Of a stretch of 64,000 nt of DNA, positions 36,906 to 45,752 are shown in pieces. Under the pieces are notes generated by a model, which worked only from the letters and a program-made list of their open reading frames with translations, was not told the DNA's origin and made no database searches. The DNA lies in contig NZ_JAUFPZ010000002.1 of NCBI RefSeq assembly GCF_030409505.1, positions 930,001-994,000 on the forward strand, given 5' to 3'. Every line of letters begins with the position of its first letter. The first letter of the stretch is position 1. A program made the position numbers and the translations under genes. Origin of the DNA: Zunongwangia endophytica. Lineage in GTDB: Bacteria > Bacteroidota > Bacteroidia > Flavobacteriales > Flavobacteriaceae.

Positions 36906-37553
36906 ATGAAAACTATAACTACCTGTGTTCATGATATCATACGCCATCAACCGTTCTTGGACGATGCGATTGCGAGAGATATAATAAACTTTAGCGGACT
37001 TGCAGAAGATTTGCGCCCAGAAGTGGAAAAAGAAATGCGTAAAACGGTAAAAGTGGGTAGTATTATTATGGCTTTAAGGCGCTATGCTCCAAAGCGCACG
37101 AAAATCAATAAAAATAGTTTACGTGAATTAGGTGATATTATCGTGAGATCTGGAATTACAGAATATACATTCCTAAATTCTAAAACCATTATCGCGAATA
37201 AATCTAGATTGCTAGATGCAGTAAAAGATCAAACCGGCGTTTACCTAAACTACTCTAGCAATTATCAAGAAAGTAATATTTTGGTATCATCTTCGTTAAC
37301 CGATCTGGTTGAAGATTACTTCAGAAATGAAGTGAGAGTAACTATTAAAGAAGAATTATCTTCGATCACTATTGCTTTACCAAAAAATAGTAGCCAATCA
37401 GTTGGGCTCTATTTCTACATTTTTAAGTTATTGGCTTACGAAGGTATTCCTGTTTTCGAGATCGTTTCTACCTCCAATTATTTCGCACTATTTTTAGAGC
37501 GGGAATATGTAAATAAAGCCTTTTTACTTCTAAATGAAATAAAAAGCAGTTAG
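36906..37553 (+). CDS. Conserved Bacteroidota protein with ACT-like C-terminal region
   Basis: 215 aa; the family function is not established. Residues 5-60 are helical with a wHTH-like or four-helix character (DDAIARDIINFSGLAEDLRP, then VGSIIMALRRYAPK). Residues 140-213 look like a single regulatory ACT/alpha-beta domain (LSSITIALPKNSSQSVGLYF, IFKLLAYEGIPVFEIV). Relatives are sometimes labelled aspartate kinase, but no kinase motif is present. The divergent position beside lysC suggests a regulatory link with aspartate-family synthesis (inference). Confidence 0.75.
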   Translation: MKTITTCVHDIIRHQPFLDDAIARDIINFSGLAEDLRPEVEKEMRKTVKVGSIIMALRRYAPKRTKINKNSLRELGDIIVRSGITEYTFLNSKTIIANKSRLLDAVKDQTGVYLNYSSNYQESNILVSSSLTDLVEDYFRNEVRVTIKEELSSITIALPKNSSQSVGLYFYIFKLLAYEGIPVFEIVSTSNYFALFLEREYVNKAFLLLNEIKSS

Positions 37554-37556
37554 ATT

Positions 37557-37709
37557 CTACCAATAATCAAAATAAACACCCGTCATGGCCACTGCAGCAA
37601 TGATAATCACAATCACTATTGCTATAAAAGTGGCGCCAAATTTGGTCTTTTTGTTTTTCTGTAAAATGTAATCTTCAGATTGATCATCTTCCTTATCTCT
37701 AACTTGCAT
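37557..37709 (-). CDS. Small single-pass membrane protein, 50 aa
   Basis: An ORF read by hand: MQVRDKEDDQSEDYILQK, a basic NKKTK, then a 20-residue hydrophobic helix (TFIAIVIVIIIAAVAMTGVY) and the end FDYW. The orientation should be N-in. The function is unknown. It converges with the ACT-like gene, with 3 bases between stops. A 214-base AT-rich spacer separates it from the GluR-type gene. Confidence 0.65.
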   Translation of the reverse strand: MQVRDKEDDQSEDYILQKNKKTKFGATFIAIVIVIIIAAVAMTGVYFDYW

Positions 37710-37923
37710 TGTATTTTATATTTGATTTAAATGATTAATAAACGTTTTTAAACGACAACTTTGCAAAGTTAGATAAAAGTTACTTATTTTATTTAAGTGA
37801 AATTTGTAAATTATTCATAAAATTTAATGATAATATCTAATTATACTACATTATATTTTGTTATATCCTTATAAATGGAAGAATACTTTAATTTAAAATA
37901 TCATATTTATTTTTGGATAAAAT

Positions 37924-38997
37924 CTATTTATATTCTTTAATTAGGTTTTCCCATTCCATGCTCTTAAGCATTCTCACTAAAGCAGGATTTATAATTTTCA
38001 CCAAATCTGAATTTTTAGGAAAAGCATAGCTATAATAGTCCTTTTTGAGGGTTTGTTCCAGAACTTCAATATCCTTTCCGGCATCCATTTGTTCTATAGA
38101 ATAGCGCAAGATCGGTTCATCGTAAACTAGGAGATCTAAATCGTCATTTTTTATCAGTTCTATTCCTTCTTTTACACTTGTTAATTTTTCAGAATTTACA
38201 TTATAAAGGTCCAAAAGGTCTGCCGCACTGCTGCTCACGACTGTTCCAACCTTAAAGCGATTTAGATCTGAGATTCCGCTAATCTCATCATTAATACTTT
38301 TTACCGTTAACGAAGACGCAATACTTGCTGTAAGACTAGAGATAATAATTATGGCCATAAACATCCAAATTAGGCCAATAATTCTACCTCCGGTCGTTCT
38401 TGGTGATTTGTCCCCATAACCAACGGTCGTCATGGTTACGGCGCTCCACCAAAAGCCTTCCATCAATCCTTTACCTTTGCCGCCACCAAATTCTTCAGCA
38501 TTCTTTTTTCGTTCAAAAATCCATACTAAAAAACCGAAAATAAAAATAGTTCCTAAAAGCGCTAATATTGCTGAAATAAACTCCCAACTCCACAAATTCT
38601 TCAGGATATTGAACACCTGAGATTCTTTCTTCTTTGCGACTCCTGTATGAGAAATAAAATAAGGTTGCGAAAAATCCATTCTTTTCATCCGGCTATCGGT
38701 AACCGTAATAGGATTTATACTGAAGTCTACTTCTCCATCTTCTACAGCATTTAGTAGCTCGGCCAAGCTGGGATAGGTTTTATATTCGAATTTGTAATCT
38801 AGATTTTCGTTAACCAACTTCCAACTCTTAATACTTAAGCCATCTAAACTACCATTTGGCTTTTCAGTGATAAAGGGAGCGGTAAGCTGTACTCCTATTT
38901 TGTAAACTTCAGGAGTAGATTTTGTAGAATCCTGTACAGCTTTTGCATTAGTTATAGTAGTAATAAACAGCGATAGAAGGAGTAGATAATACTTCAT
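37924..38997 (-). CDS. GluR0-type ligand-gated potassium channel
   Basis: 357 aa. Order: signal peptide ([20 protein letters not shown]), first lobe of a periplasmic amino-acid-binding domain (about 30-130, [13 protein letters not shown] and [10 protein letters not shown]), TM1 (about 138-160), pore helix and selectivity filter TVGYGDKSP (191-199), TM2 (about 205-230), then the second binding lobe. The split lobes with a TVGYG potassium filter are the architecture of prokaryotic glutamate receptors (GluR0). ILRYSIEQ and the last residues complete lobe 2. The ligand is likely an amino acid. The gene is monocistronic. Confidence 0.9.
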   Translation of the reverse strand: MKYYLLLLSLFITTITNAKAVQDSTKSTPEVYKIGVQLTAPFITEKPNGSLDGLSIKSWKLVNENLDYKFEYKTYPSLAELLNAVEDGEVDFSINPITVTDSRMKRMDFSQPYFISHTGVAKKKESQVFNILKNLWSWEFISAILALLGTIFIFGFLVWIFERKKNAEEFGGGKGKGLMEGFWWSAVTMTTVGYGDKSPRTTGGRIIGLIWMFMAIIIISSLTASIASSLTVKSINDEISGISDLNRFKVGTVVSSSAADLLDLYNVNSEKLTSVKEGIELIKNDDLDLLVYDEPILRYSIEQMDAGKDIEVLEQTLKKDYYSYAFPKNSDLVKIINPALVRMLKSMEWENLIKEYK

Positions 38998-39068
38998 ATA
39001 AATTTCTGAAATGATTTAAAAGTAAGTAGCGAAAATTAATCAATTAGGATCCATTTACAAAATTGATT

Positions 39069-39532
39069 TTATTCTGAAGCAACTTCAGCTTTCGTACTAT
39101 CTTCTGGTTTTTTATAATAAATCTCAAGCTTCTTTTTGCCGAAATTTTTAGCCTTTTTAATATCATTCCCCATATAAATATCTACGCGATTCTTCCAGCG
39201 ATAATGCATTTTATCTTTCACCACAAATACAGAATCTAAACCGGCAATTTTGATTTCATCATTATGACTTATTCCCAATCTTAAGAGATCTCTAGAAATG
39301 GCAACCGCATTCATCCCGGTTTTAGCGTATCACCCCAAGCGGCTAAATTAGGATCTGATCCTGCTGTTTGATATTGAACTGAATTAAAAGCAGAAACGGT
39401 TACTTTTAGTGTATCCCAATTTTCAGCAGATTTATCAGTAATTTTTTTATCTGAAGAATTACATGCAAAAAGCACTAAACTTAAAAATAGAAATTGAAAA
39501 CATCTTTTTATCGAAATAGAAATAGTATTCAT
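39069..39532 (-). pseudogene. 3D-domain lipoprotein split by a one-base frameshift
   Basis: The upstream half (39311-39532) has a lipoprotein signal (LFLSLVLFACNSS) and the start of a 3D domain, KVTVSAFNSVQYQTAG, ending AWGDTLKPG. The downstream half (39069-39314) carries on NAVAISRDLLRLGI, KIAGLDSVFVVKDKM, RVDIYMGNDIKKAKNFGKK. Joined, they make one 3D (double-psi beta-barrel) domain like that of MltA/RpfB-type wall enzymes, with the metal-binding Asp in VDIYMG. The two ORFs meet at an ATGA overlap where one base is missing at GGG (39315-39317). The downstream half has no signal of its own. An indel error or recent mutation is favoured over two genes. Confidence 0.8.
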
Positions 39533-39865
39533 TTTAAAATTTAAAGTGAGACCTAATGAGTTTCAATATAAATAAATTTATTTTTATCGATAAAGGCTAC
39601 CTTAAATTCAGATTTATACTTCTTTAAATTAAGTTTATAAGATAATGAATTCAAAAGTCATCCAATTCCTTATCAATACGGAAACGGGCAATTAGCTATC
39701 AATCTACTAAAAATAGTGCTCAGAATTCAAGAATATTAAATAAGATTATGAATTAAATTGAACATATCTATCAATTTTGCAGATGTTTCGATATTCAGAA
39801 AGAATAAATAAAAGCTAAAGTTTGTTAAGAAATTACCAAGTAAACCGAATTAAACAGCAATATAG
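39533..39865. other. Gene-free spacer, about 330 bases
   Basis: AT-rich sequence between the divergent 3D-lipoprotein gene and the FKBP gene. Only short ORFs (16 codons or fewer) are present. No hairpin or repeat stands out apart from the FKBP promoter at its right end. Confidence 0.4.
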
Positions 39866-39895
39866 TTGTGAGTGCATTTGAGAGCTGTAACTTTG
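39866..39895 (+). promoter_or_regulatory. Complete Bacteroidota promoter of the FKBP gene
   Basis: TTG at 39866-39868 (-33 element), 19 bases spacing, then TAACTTTG at 39888-39895 (-7 element), a textbook TTG-N19-TAnnTTTG arrangement. The untranslated leader to the ATG at 39955 is about 55 bases. Confidence 0.7.
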
Positions 39896-39954
39896 CAAAC
39901 TTAATTGGCTGAAACCAAGTAGTAAGCCTTAATTAATCTTTGAAAAACAAATTT

Positions 39955-40386
39955 ATGAGTCAAGTAAAGCAAGATGACACTGTAAAAGTTCATTACACAG
40001 GAAAATTAACCGATGGCCAAGTATTCGATAGCTCTGTAGATCGCGGAGAACCAATCGAATTTACTATGGGACAGGGACAATTAATTCCTGGATTCGAAAA
40101 AGGACTTTTAGATATGGAAGTTAATGAAAAGAAAACTATAAATATCCCTAAAGAAGAAGCTTACGGAGAGCCAAGAGAAGAACTAGTTCAAGAAGTTGAA
40201 AAAAGCCAACTTCCAGAAGATCTTGAGCCTAAAGTAGGTATGGGACTTGTTTCTAAAACTCCAGATGGTCGCGAAATGAACCTAGTGGTAAAAGAAGTAA
40301 AAGATGAATCTATTGTTGTAGATGGGAATCACCCATTAGCAGGAAAAGATCTAGTTTTTGATCTTGAAGTAGTAGAGATCAAATAA
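39955..40386 (+). CDS. FKBP-type peptidyl-prolyl isomerase (SlyD-like)
   Basis: 143 aa from the ATG at 39955 (MSQVKQDDTVKVHYTGKL); the TTG at 39940 adds an unlikely KNKF. The FKBP core is GQVFDSSVDRGEPIEFTMG and QLIPGFEKGLLDMEVNEKK, followed by the inserted flap domain (AYGEPREELVQEV to VVDGNHPLAGKDLVFDLEVV), as in SlyD. There is no His-rich metal tail. It catalyses cis-trans proline isomerisation and has chaperone activity. It has its own promoter and terminator. Confidence 0.93.
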   Translation: MSQVKQDDTVKVHYTGKLTDGQVFDSSVDRGEPIEFTMGQGQLIPGFEKGLLDMEVNEKKTINIPKEEAYGEPREELVQEVEKSQLPEDLEPKVGMGLVSKTPDGREMNLVVKEVKDESIVVDGNHPLAGKDLVFDLEVVEIK

Positions 40387-40410
40387 GTTATCTACCACAA
40401 CACTTATAGA

Positions 40411-40447
40411 AAATCCCTTTTTGCTTAATTCAAAAAGGGATTTTTTT
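40411..40447 (+). terminator. Terminator after the FKBP gene
   Basis: A 13-bp stem, AAATCCCTTTTTG (40411-40423) with CAAAAAGGGATTT (40431-40443), and a T-run. Confidence 0.85.
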
Positions 40448-40575
40448 ATGCAATTTATTTCGATTTCAAAAAATACTATTAAATCCCTGCCCACAAGACT
40501 TAAGCTTTTTATAAAATTCTTTTCAGCAGCTTTTATAGATTGTATCTTTATTTCAAACTAAAACAAAAAATTATT

Positions 40576-40989
40576 ATGATAAGAAAAGCGAGCGCAGTTT
40601 GGAAAGGAACACTAAAAGAAGGTAAAGGAAGTTTATCTACAGAAAGTAGCGTACTTAACGAAACTCAATATTCGTATAAAACCAGATTCGAAGACGGAAA
40701 AGGAACAAATCCTGAAGAATTAATTGGTGCAGCACATTCTGGATGTTTTACGATGCAGTTATCAGCTTTTTTAGCTGAAGAAGATTTTCCTGCAGATTCT
40801 TTAGAAACAAAATGCGAAATTACTTTTAAAGATGGTGAAGTTTCTAAATCTCACCTTATTTTAGAAGGAAAAGTACCAAACATTTCTGAAGAAAAATTTA
40901 TGGAAATCGCTAATAATGCGAAAGAGAAATGTCCGTTATCAAAATTACTAGACACAGAAATTACTTTAGATGCTAAATTATTGAAGTAA
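40576..40989 (+). CDS. OsmC-family organic hydroperoxide reductase
   Basis: 137 aa from the ATG at 40576 (MIRKASAVWKGTLKEGKGSL); the longer upstream reading has no support. The thiol motif AAHSGCFTMQL holds the first redox Cys and EKCPLSKLL the second, the OsmC/Ohr pattern. It reduces organic hydroperoxides using a dithiol. GTNPEELIGAAHSGC is close to E. coli OsmC rather than Ohr. Single-gene unit with a terminator after it. Confidence 0.94.
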   Translation: MIRKASAVWKGTLKEGKGSLSTESSVLNETQYSYKTRFEDGKGTNPEELIGAAHSGCFTMQLSAFLAEEDFPADSLETKCEITFKDGEVSKSHLILEGKVPNISEEKFMEIANNAKEKCPLSKLLDTEITLDAKLLK

Positions 40990-41008
40990 ATTTCTAATTA
41001 TAGAATAG

Positions 41009-41040
41009 AAAAAGTCCGGGAAATTTCTCGGACTTTTTTA
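41009..41040 (+). terminator. Terminator after osmC
   Basis: AAAAAGTCCG (41009-41018) pairs with CGGACTTTTT (41029-41038), followed by a T-run. It can also act on the convergent FGase gene. Confidence 0.78.
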
Positions 41041-41072
41041 TTTATACTTAAAATGTAATCTTGCTTCTAGAA

Positions 41073-41750
41073 CTATAAGCTTCCCTTTAAACTTCTCGTA
41101 ATACTCGCCATCATAACTTCTGAAAACTCATTTTCCGCTACGAATTTCTGATTTACCTCTAATTCTAATCCTGCATAATTTGTACTGAACTTATTGCGCA
41201 AATACGTTGTAAATCCGTCTGCTTTGCCCAAATAAGGATAATTAAATCTAACTTTAAGATCCAGTTCTTTAGACAAGTTAAGTTTCCAGATTTTAGCAAA
41301 GTCTTTTTCAACTCCTCGAGCGGGATCATAAAGCAATCCGATATCCGCTTTTCGCTCTACACCATTAAGAATAGGCGTAAAACTATGAACGGAAATGTGA
41401 ATAACATCCTCCCCTATTTTAATAAATTCTGAAATACATTTTTCAACCTTATTTCTATAATTTAAATAGTAGGAATTAATGAGTTCCGACTTTTCATTAT
41501 TAGATAAGGATTTAGAATATTCTGAAAATAAATTGGGGTGATGCAACGAACGATTTGGTTCGATTAACAATCTACTAAAATTATAGACGAAGCTAAAATC
41601 TGCAATTTCTTCTAATTCCTGAAATAATTTGAAAGCTCCTGGATCGTAGGCGCGATGCGTTGCCCATACGGGATCTTGATCATTCTTTAAATAGCTGAAT
41701 TCTTGTGGCAGTGCATTAGTGGCATGTTCACAAGTCAGGATTAATTTCAC
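41073..41750 (-). CDS. N-formylglutamate amidohydrolase-family enzyme
   Basis: 225 aa. The FGase fold is shown by LTCEHATNALP, WATHRAYDPGAFKL, FSRLLIEPNRSLHHP, DVIHISVHSFTPIL, DIGLLYDPAR and GLELEVNQKF. The His/Glu/Arg set suggests a zinc amidase cutting an N-acyl or gamma-linked glutamate. The start overlaps the stop of the GCS2 gene by four bases, and the RimK-like gene lies immediately upstream of that, so the three are one translation-coupled operon. In this context a role in forming or trimming an unusual amide is more likely than histidine breakdown. Confidence 0.9.
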   Translation of the reverse strand: MKLILTCEHATNALPQEFSYLKNDQDPVWATHRAYDPGAFKLFQELEEIADFSFVYNFSRLLIEPNRSLHHPNLFSEYSKSLSNNEKSELINSYYLNYRNKVEKCISEFIKIGEDVIHISVHSFTPILNGVERKADIGLLYDPARGVEKDFAKIWKLNLSKELDLKVRFNYPYLGKADGFTTYLRNKFSTNYAGLELEVNQKFVAENEFSEVMMASITRSLKGSL

Positions 41751-42964
41751 GGTTTATATAACTCATTATTAGCGAGGCATTTCGCAACATCGCTATACAC
41801 TTTTTTTATGCTTTCTTCAGAATAATTACCTTCTAAACCACCAATAATACGATTAGAAAGTGATCCTTTATGAATAATATATTCTATGGTTTGCTGATGT
41901 TTTTCTGAAATATTATCTTTTACCTTTTCGTAAATGTTCTTCCAAATTTCACCAATTTCTGAAGTTTCCTCTAATCCGAAAATGTTCAGATATGATTTAT
42001 TCTTTATAATGCCTCGTTCCGCATCTTTAATAGCTTCATTTAAAATAGCAAGTAAATCATCTTCTTTCCAAGCCTTTTGGTCTTTACGAGAAATAAATTC
42101 TTCATTTACCAAAGCTTTTAAACTTTCTATAATTAGAACTGCAATTGCGATATCTGCTTTTGGACATTCCTGTAAATCGATAACTCTAATTTCTATAGCA
42201 CCACGATCAAATCTTGCGATTGCACCTCTGGAATTTAGAAAATGATGTTCCAGAATACCATTTTTATCATGAGCCTTAATGGCTTGTTTTATAGGTTCAA
42301 AAATACCTCGATGATATTCTTCCTTATTGTAAAGACATTCAGGAATTACTTTCCCGGCCATCTCTGGTATTTCTTTTTGGTTGGTTTTATAAACCTCCAT
42401 ACGGCTATCCATAAAACCGGTTAACTGTCCTTCAAAAATTGGAGAAGACGCGCTAATCGCCGGAATAATTGGTAATAGAATTCGTATCGCGGCGTGTAGC
42501 TTTTCAAATTCAACATCATCAGCGAATGGGAGATTTATATGCATGCTTTGCACATTGCTCCATCCATGACCACTACAATCAAAAATTTGGTTGTAGAGCT
42601 CGTAAATATCATTGTTATCGTGCTCCCAAAGCTTGGTTTCCTTAAACGGATTCATAAGCGGATGGGCAGCTGTTGGCAATAATTGAGCATCTAAACCTTC
42701 TAAAAGCTGATTGATTTCAGATACGTTATCAGCAAATACTTCATCTAAATTTTCAAGATCTGCAATTGGTACAGCAGTTTTTAATTCTACTACATGAGCT
42801 ACCAATTCGTTGCTCCATGCGATCTTGCCATTCTCAACATCAGAAGTTAATTTTCCCGTCTTTTCTATAAAAAGTTTATCGGTTATAGGTACAATATTTA
42901 GTTGGCGATTTACCAACATATATTCCAATTCTATCCCGTAAACTTCAAAAATATGATATCCCAT
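41747..42964 (-). CDS. GCS2-family carboxylate-amine ligase
   Basis: 405 aa, glutamate-cysteine ligase family 2 (YbdK-like). The signatures are YGIELEYMLVN at the start, WSNELVAHVVELKTAVP, LLPTAAHPLMNP, NVQSMHINLPF and RFDRGAIEIRVIDLQECP. Enzymes of this group form amide or gamma-glutamyl bonds using ATP. It is the middle gene of a triad with RimK-like ligase (1 base upstream) and FGase (4-base overlap). No glutathione synthetase is present, so glutathione synthesis is not implied. Confidence 0.9.
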   Translation of the reverse strand: MGYHIFEVYGIELEYMLVNRQLNIVPITDKLFIEKTGKLTSDVENGKIAWSNELVAHVVELKTAVPIADLENLDEVFADNVSEINQLLEGLDAQLLPTAAHPLMNPFKETKLWEHDNNDIYELYNQIFDCSGHGWSNVQSMHINLPFADDVEFEKLHAAIRILLPIIPAISASSPIFEGQLTGFMDSRMEVYKTNQKEIPEMAGKVIPECLYNKEEYHRGIFEPIKQAIKAHDKNGILEHHFLNSRGAIARFDRGAIEIRVIDLQECPKADIAIAVLIIESLKALVNEEFISRKDQKAWKEDDLLAILNEAIKDAERGIIKNKSYLNIFGLEETSEIGEIWKNIYEKVKDNISEKHQQTIEYIIHKGSLSNRIIGGLEGNYSEESIKKVYSDVAKCLANNELYKP

Positions 42965-42965
42965 C

Positions 42966-44417
42966 TTATTTTTTCTCCAGCCTGTTTTTTAAGGCTGTAA
43001 TGATTAATTTGTAAACTTCTTCGCCATAAAAACGATCCTCTACGCCAAAATCAATATTTGGATTGTCATTAATTTCGATCACCATAGCTTCTCCATTAAT
43101 TTCCTTAATATCAATTCCGTAGAGGCCTTCTCCCATCAATTTAGTAGAGCGTAATGCTAAATCTAATATTTTTTCTGGAACTTCTTCTAAAGCCATCGTA
43201 TCGGCATTGCCGTCTTGATCATCTTTATTTTTAGCATTCCAGTTATAGATTTGCCAGTGTCCTTTAGCCATATAATAGCGGCAAGCATAAAAAGCTTTAC
43301 CGTCTATTACTCCAATTCTCCAATCATAATCTGAAGGTGTGAATTGCTGTGCGATGATAAGCTCAGATTCCTTAAGCATTTTGGTGACAAGCTCTTGATA
43401 TTCCTCTGCGGTCTTCGCTTTTTTAACCCCGAAACTAAAGGTAGAATCTGGAGCTTTTAAAACCACCGGTAAGCCGATTTTATCCAAAATATCATCCTTA
43501 TTTTCTTTGTGGATAATCATGGTTTTTGGCGTCAATATTCCAGCATTCTGCAAAGCTTCTGCCATAAACACCTTATTGCAACATTTCAAAATTGCATCAG
43601 GATAATCGATAATAGCGATACCTTCCTGTTGTGCTTTTCTAGCAAATGCATAAGCTTCGTTGTGAACTTCAGTACTTTGTCTTATAAAAAGTGCATCAAA
43701 AGCCGATAATCTCGATAAATCTTTTGGGGAAAGAAATTCAACATAAAAATTCATCTTTTCGGCTACTTCAGCAAACTTTTTCAGTGCTTTCGCATTACTT
43801 GGCGGTGCCGGATCGTCTTTTTGAACCAAAATAGCCAAATCGTAATCGTATTGTTGCGGCTTTACCGTGTCGTATCGCTTTTTAGAAAAATAATCGTTAG
43901 CAAAAACGTACATGCTTTCTAAATGATCTTCTGCAATTTCAGATTCAGATAGCGCTTTAATACTTTTTATAGTCCATTTATTATGGAAACTAAACTTCAC
44001 CTGCAAGAATGGAATCTGAAAATGCCTAAAGAAAAGTGAACTTAGCTCTTTATATTTTTGAGCCACATTTTGCCCAAAATAAACACTAAGCACAAATTCC
44101 TGAGATTTGATGGATTTTAGTGATTTTTGAATCACATCATCAAATTCTTCAGAAATTACTTTTACCAATTTAGGTTCTCTAAGATCTACTAGATTTTTAA
44201 CTGTAGGAATAGCCAAATGTCCTCTAGCTTCAGCTAAAAGAGAGACGTAATATCCACTAGATTGATAACTGTAATTTTTGGAAAGATTAAAAATGCGAGC
44301 ATTCTTTATCTTTGCATAATTAGGACTGGTTAAATAATCCTGAGTAGAGATAATACTCACATTTTCAAGTTGAATCGGCCATTTTTCAGGCTGATTTACG
44401 ACTAAAAATTTATTCAT
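42966..44417 (-). CDS. RimK-like ATP-grasp ligase with N-terminal RLAN-type domain
   Basis: 483 aa. Residues 1-190 form an N-terminal domain found with RimK-like ligases (FLVVNQPEKWPIQLENVSII, RGHLAIPTVKNLVDL). Residues about 205-480 form the ATP-grasp core: LPVVLKAPDSTFSFGVKKA (ATP/Mg loop), IIAQQFTPSDYDWRIGVIDG, GEGLYGIDIKEING and AMVIEINDNPNIDFG with metal-binding Glu/Asn. It should join a carboxylate to an amine by an acyl-phosphate. It is the first gene of a three-gene operon with GCS2 and FGase. Confidence 0.9.
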   Translation of the reverse strand: MNKFLVVNQPEKWPIQLENVSIISTQDYLTSPNYAKIKNARIFNLSKNYSYQSSGYYVSLLAEARGHLAIPTVKNLVDLREPKLVKVISEEFDDVIQKSLKSIKSQEFVLSVYFGQNVAQKYKELSSLFFRHFQIPFLQVKFSFHNKWTIKSIKALSESEIAEDHLESMYVFANDYFSKKRYDTVKPQQYDYDLAILVQKDDPAPPSNAKALKKFAEVAEKMNFYVEFLSPKDLSRLSAFDALFIRQSTEVHNEAYAFARKAQQEGIAIIDYPDAILKCCNKVFMAEALQNAGILTPKTMIIHKENKDDILDKIGLPVVLKAPDSTFSFGVKKAKTAEEYQELVTKMLKESELIIAQQFTPSDYDWRIGVIDGKAFYACRYYMAKGHWQIYNWNAKNKDDQDGNADTMALEEVPEKILDLALRSTKLMGEGLYGIDIKEINGEAMVIEINDNPNIDFGVEDRFYGEEVYKLIITALKNRLEKK

Positions 44418-44504
44418 TTAATATATAAAATAATCAATCAAATGTAGCAGAAAATTTAATGGTCAAATCATAAAGTTTTGAGAATAAATAAATTTATAGC
44501 AAAT

Positions 44505-44545
44505 AAAAAACCACCTTCAAGCAATAGCCTAAAGGTGGTTTTCTT
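44505..44545 (-). terminator. Terminator after the Met/His-rich outer-membrane gene
   Basis: AAAACCACCTT (44507-44517) pairs with AAGGTGGTTTT (44532-44542), with an A-run on the left that gives the minus-strand T-run. Confidence 0.72.
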
Positions 44546-44565
44546 TTTAAAAAAATAACACTTTT

Positions 44566-45588
44566 CTAATGGAAAGAATATTGCAAACCTAATGTCCAAC
44601 TACCATCATTTTTAAGTTGAATCCCGTTTAGATCCTGATATATTGGCAAAGTATATTCTACTCCTAATCTAACATTTTTAAATGCTCCTTTTGGGATATA
44701 AAAATTAGCTCCAAATGCTGAATTTAGATATTGACAACCTTGATTTTGGGTATTTGCAGTCGTCACCATCATTGGATTCAGTTCTTCGTAGGAACCGTCG
44801 ATTTCTCCAACTGTTTTAGCTTCTACTCTAGCCGAAACGCTTAAGGAGTTTAAAAGCTTAGCAGCAATCCAGTTGTTCCAGCTTAATTGATTACCGAATC
44901 GATAATCGTGATCGTTTTCTCCCAATCTTAACACTCCGTTTACCTGCGAACCAAAAGATAGAACTTGCCCTTGTAACAGATAAGTCACTGCAAGTTTTGG
45001 ATCCCATGTTCCGCTACCTATTTGCATTGGATAAGGCAACGGCATTTCCATAGGAGCACTCATAGGCGTAACATCTTTTTGATCTATGCTTCCGGTAGGA
45101 ATACTTAATCCAGCTGTTAAATGAATACTTTGTTGGTTTTGGTCGTACACTTTAAACATCCCCGATAATTTTAAATCGCCAAATCCAGAAGAACTTGTGG
45201 TAAAGCTTTTTCCCATTTTATTGATCAATTGCATATCATTCTCGATAACGTTTGCCATTACCATTAAGGTGAAATAATCAGATGGTGCGTACATCGCGCC
45301 TAGCATGTGCATATTCATATCCATACTAACAGGAGAAACCATGTAATCGTTTAAAACCGATTCCTGAGAAATTCCGTCGCTACCTTTATTCAGTCCTTCC
45401 ATATCCATATTCATATATCGATAAGAAAACATCCATTCGCCTTTGTGATGAACGTGATCGCCCATAACCCCAATTGGTGCATGCCCATCTGGCCGGCTAG
45501 CGGTCCATTTTTCAGAGGAATTATCGTTTTGAGCAAATAGAGCCGCTCCGAAAAAGAAGCAGGCTATAGCAAGATTTATTTTTTTCAT
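44566..45588 (-). CDS. Met/His-rich outer-membrane beta-barrel protein (copper-linked transporter type)
   Basis: 340 aa from the ATG at 45588 (MKKINLAIACFFFGAALFAQ, a signal peptide); a longer reading to 45669 adds a nonsensical N-terminus. The mature start is rich in His and Met (DGHAPIGVMGDHVHHKGEW, YMNMDMEGL, SPVSMDMNMHMLGAMY). The rest alternates like an outer-membrane barrel and ends in a C-terminal aromatic (LQYSFH). The Met/His clusters are typical of copper-binding surface proteins. It lies 164 bases from a small Cys-motif protein gene on the same strand, and both may be one metal-response unit. Confidence 0.75.
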   Translation of the reverse strand: MKKINLAIACFFFGAALFAQNDNSSEKWTASRPDGHAPIGVMGDHVHHKGEWMFSYRYMNMDMEGLNKGSDGISQESVLNDYMVSPVSMDMNMHMLGAMYAPSDYFTLMVMANVIENDMQLINKMGKSFTTSSSGFGDLKLSGMFKVYDQNQQSIHLTAGLSIPTGSIDQKDVTPMSAPMEMPLPYPMQIGSGTWDPKLAVTYLLQGQVLSFGSQVNGVLRLGENDHDYRFGNQLSWNNWIAAKLLNSLSVSARVEAKTVGEIDGSYEELNPMMVTTANTQNQGCQYLNSAFGANFYIPKGAFKNVRLGVEYTLPIYQDLNGIQLKNDGSWTLGLQYSFH

Positions 45589-45752
45589 TTTTGAAGAATA
45601 GTTTTGTCCCTTCAGACTTTTGTAAAGTAATTTTTTGAATGCTGAATAGTTCTTCCGGTCGTAATCCATTCAATTTAAAATCACAATAAGAAAAACCATG
45701 TTAGCTTTTATAGCAAACCCATAAACTTGAAGTTTGCGCCATGATTAAAAAA

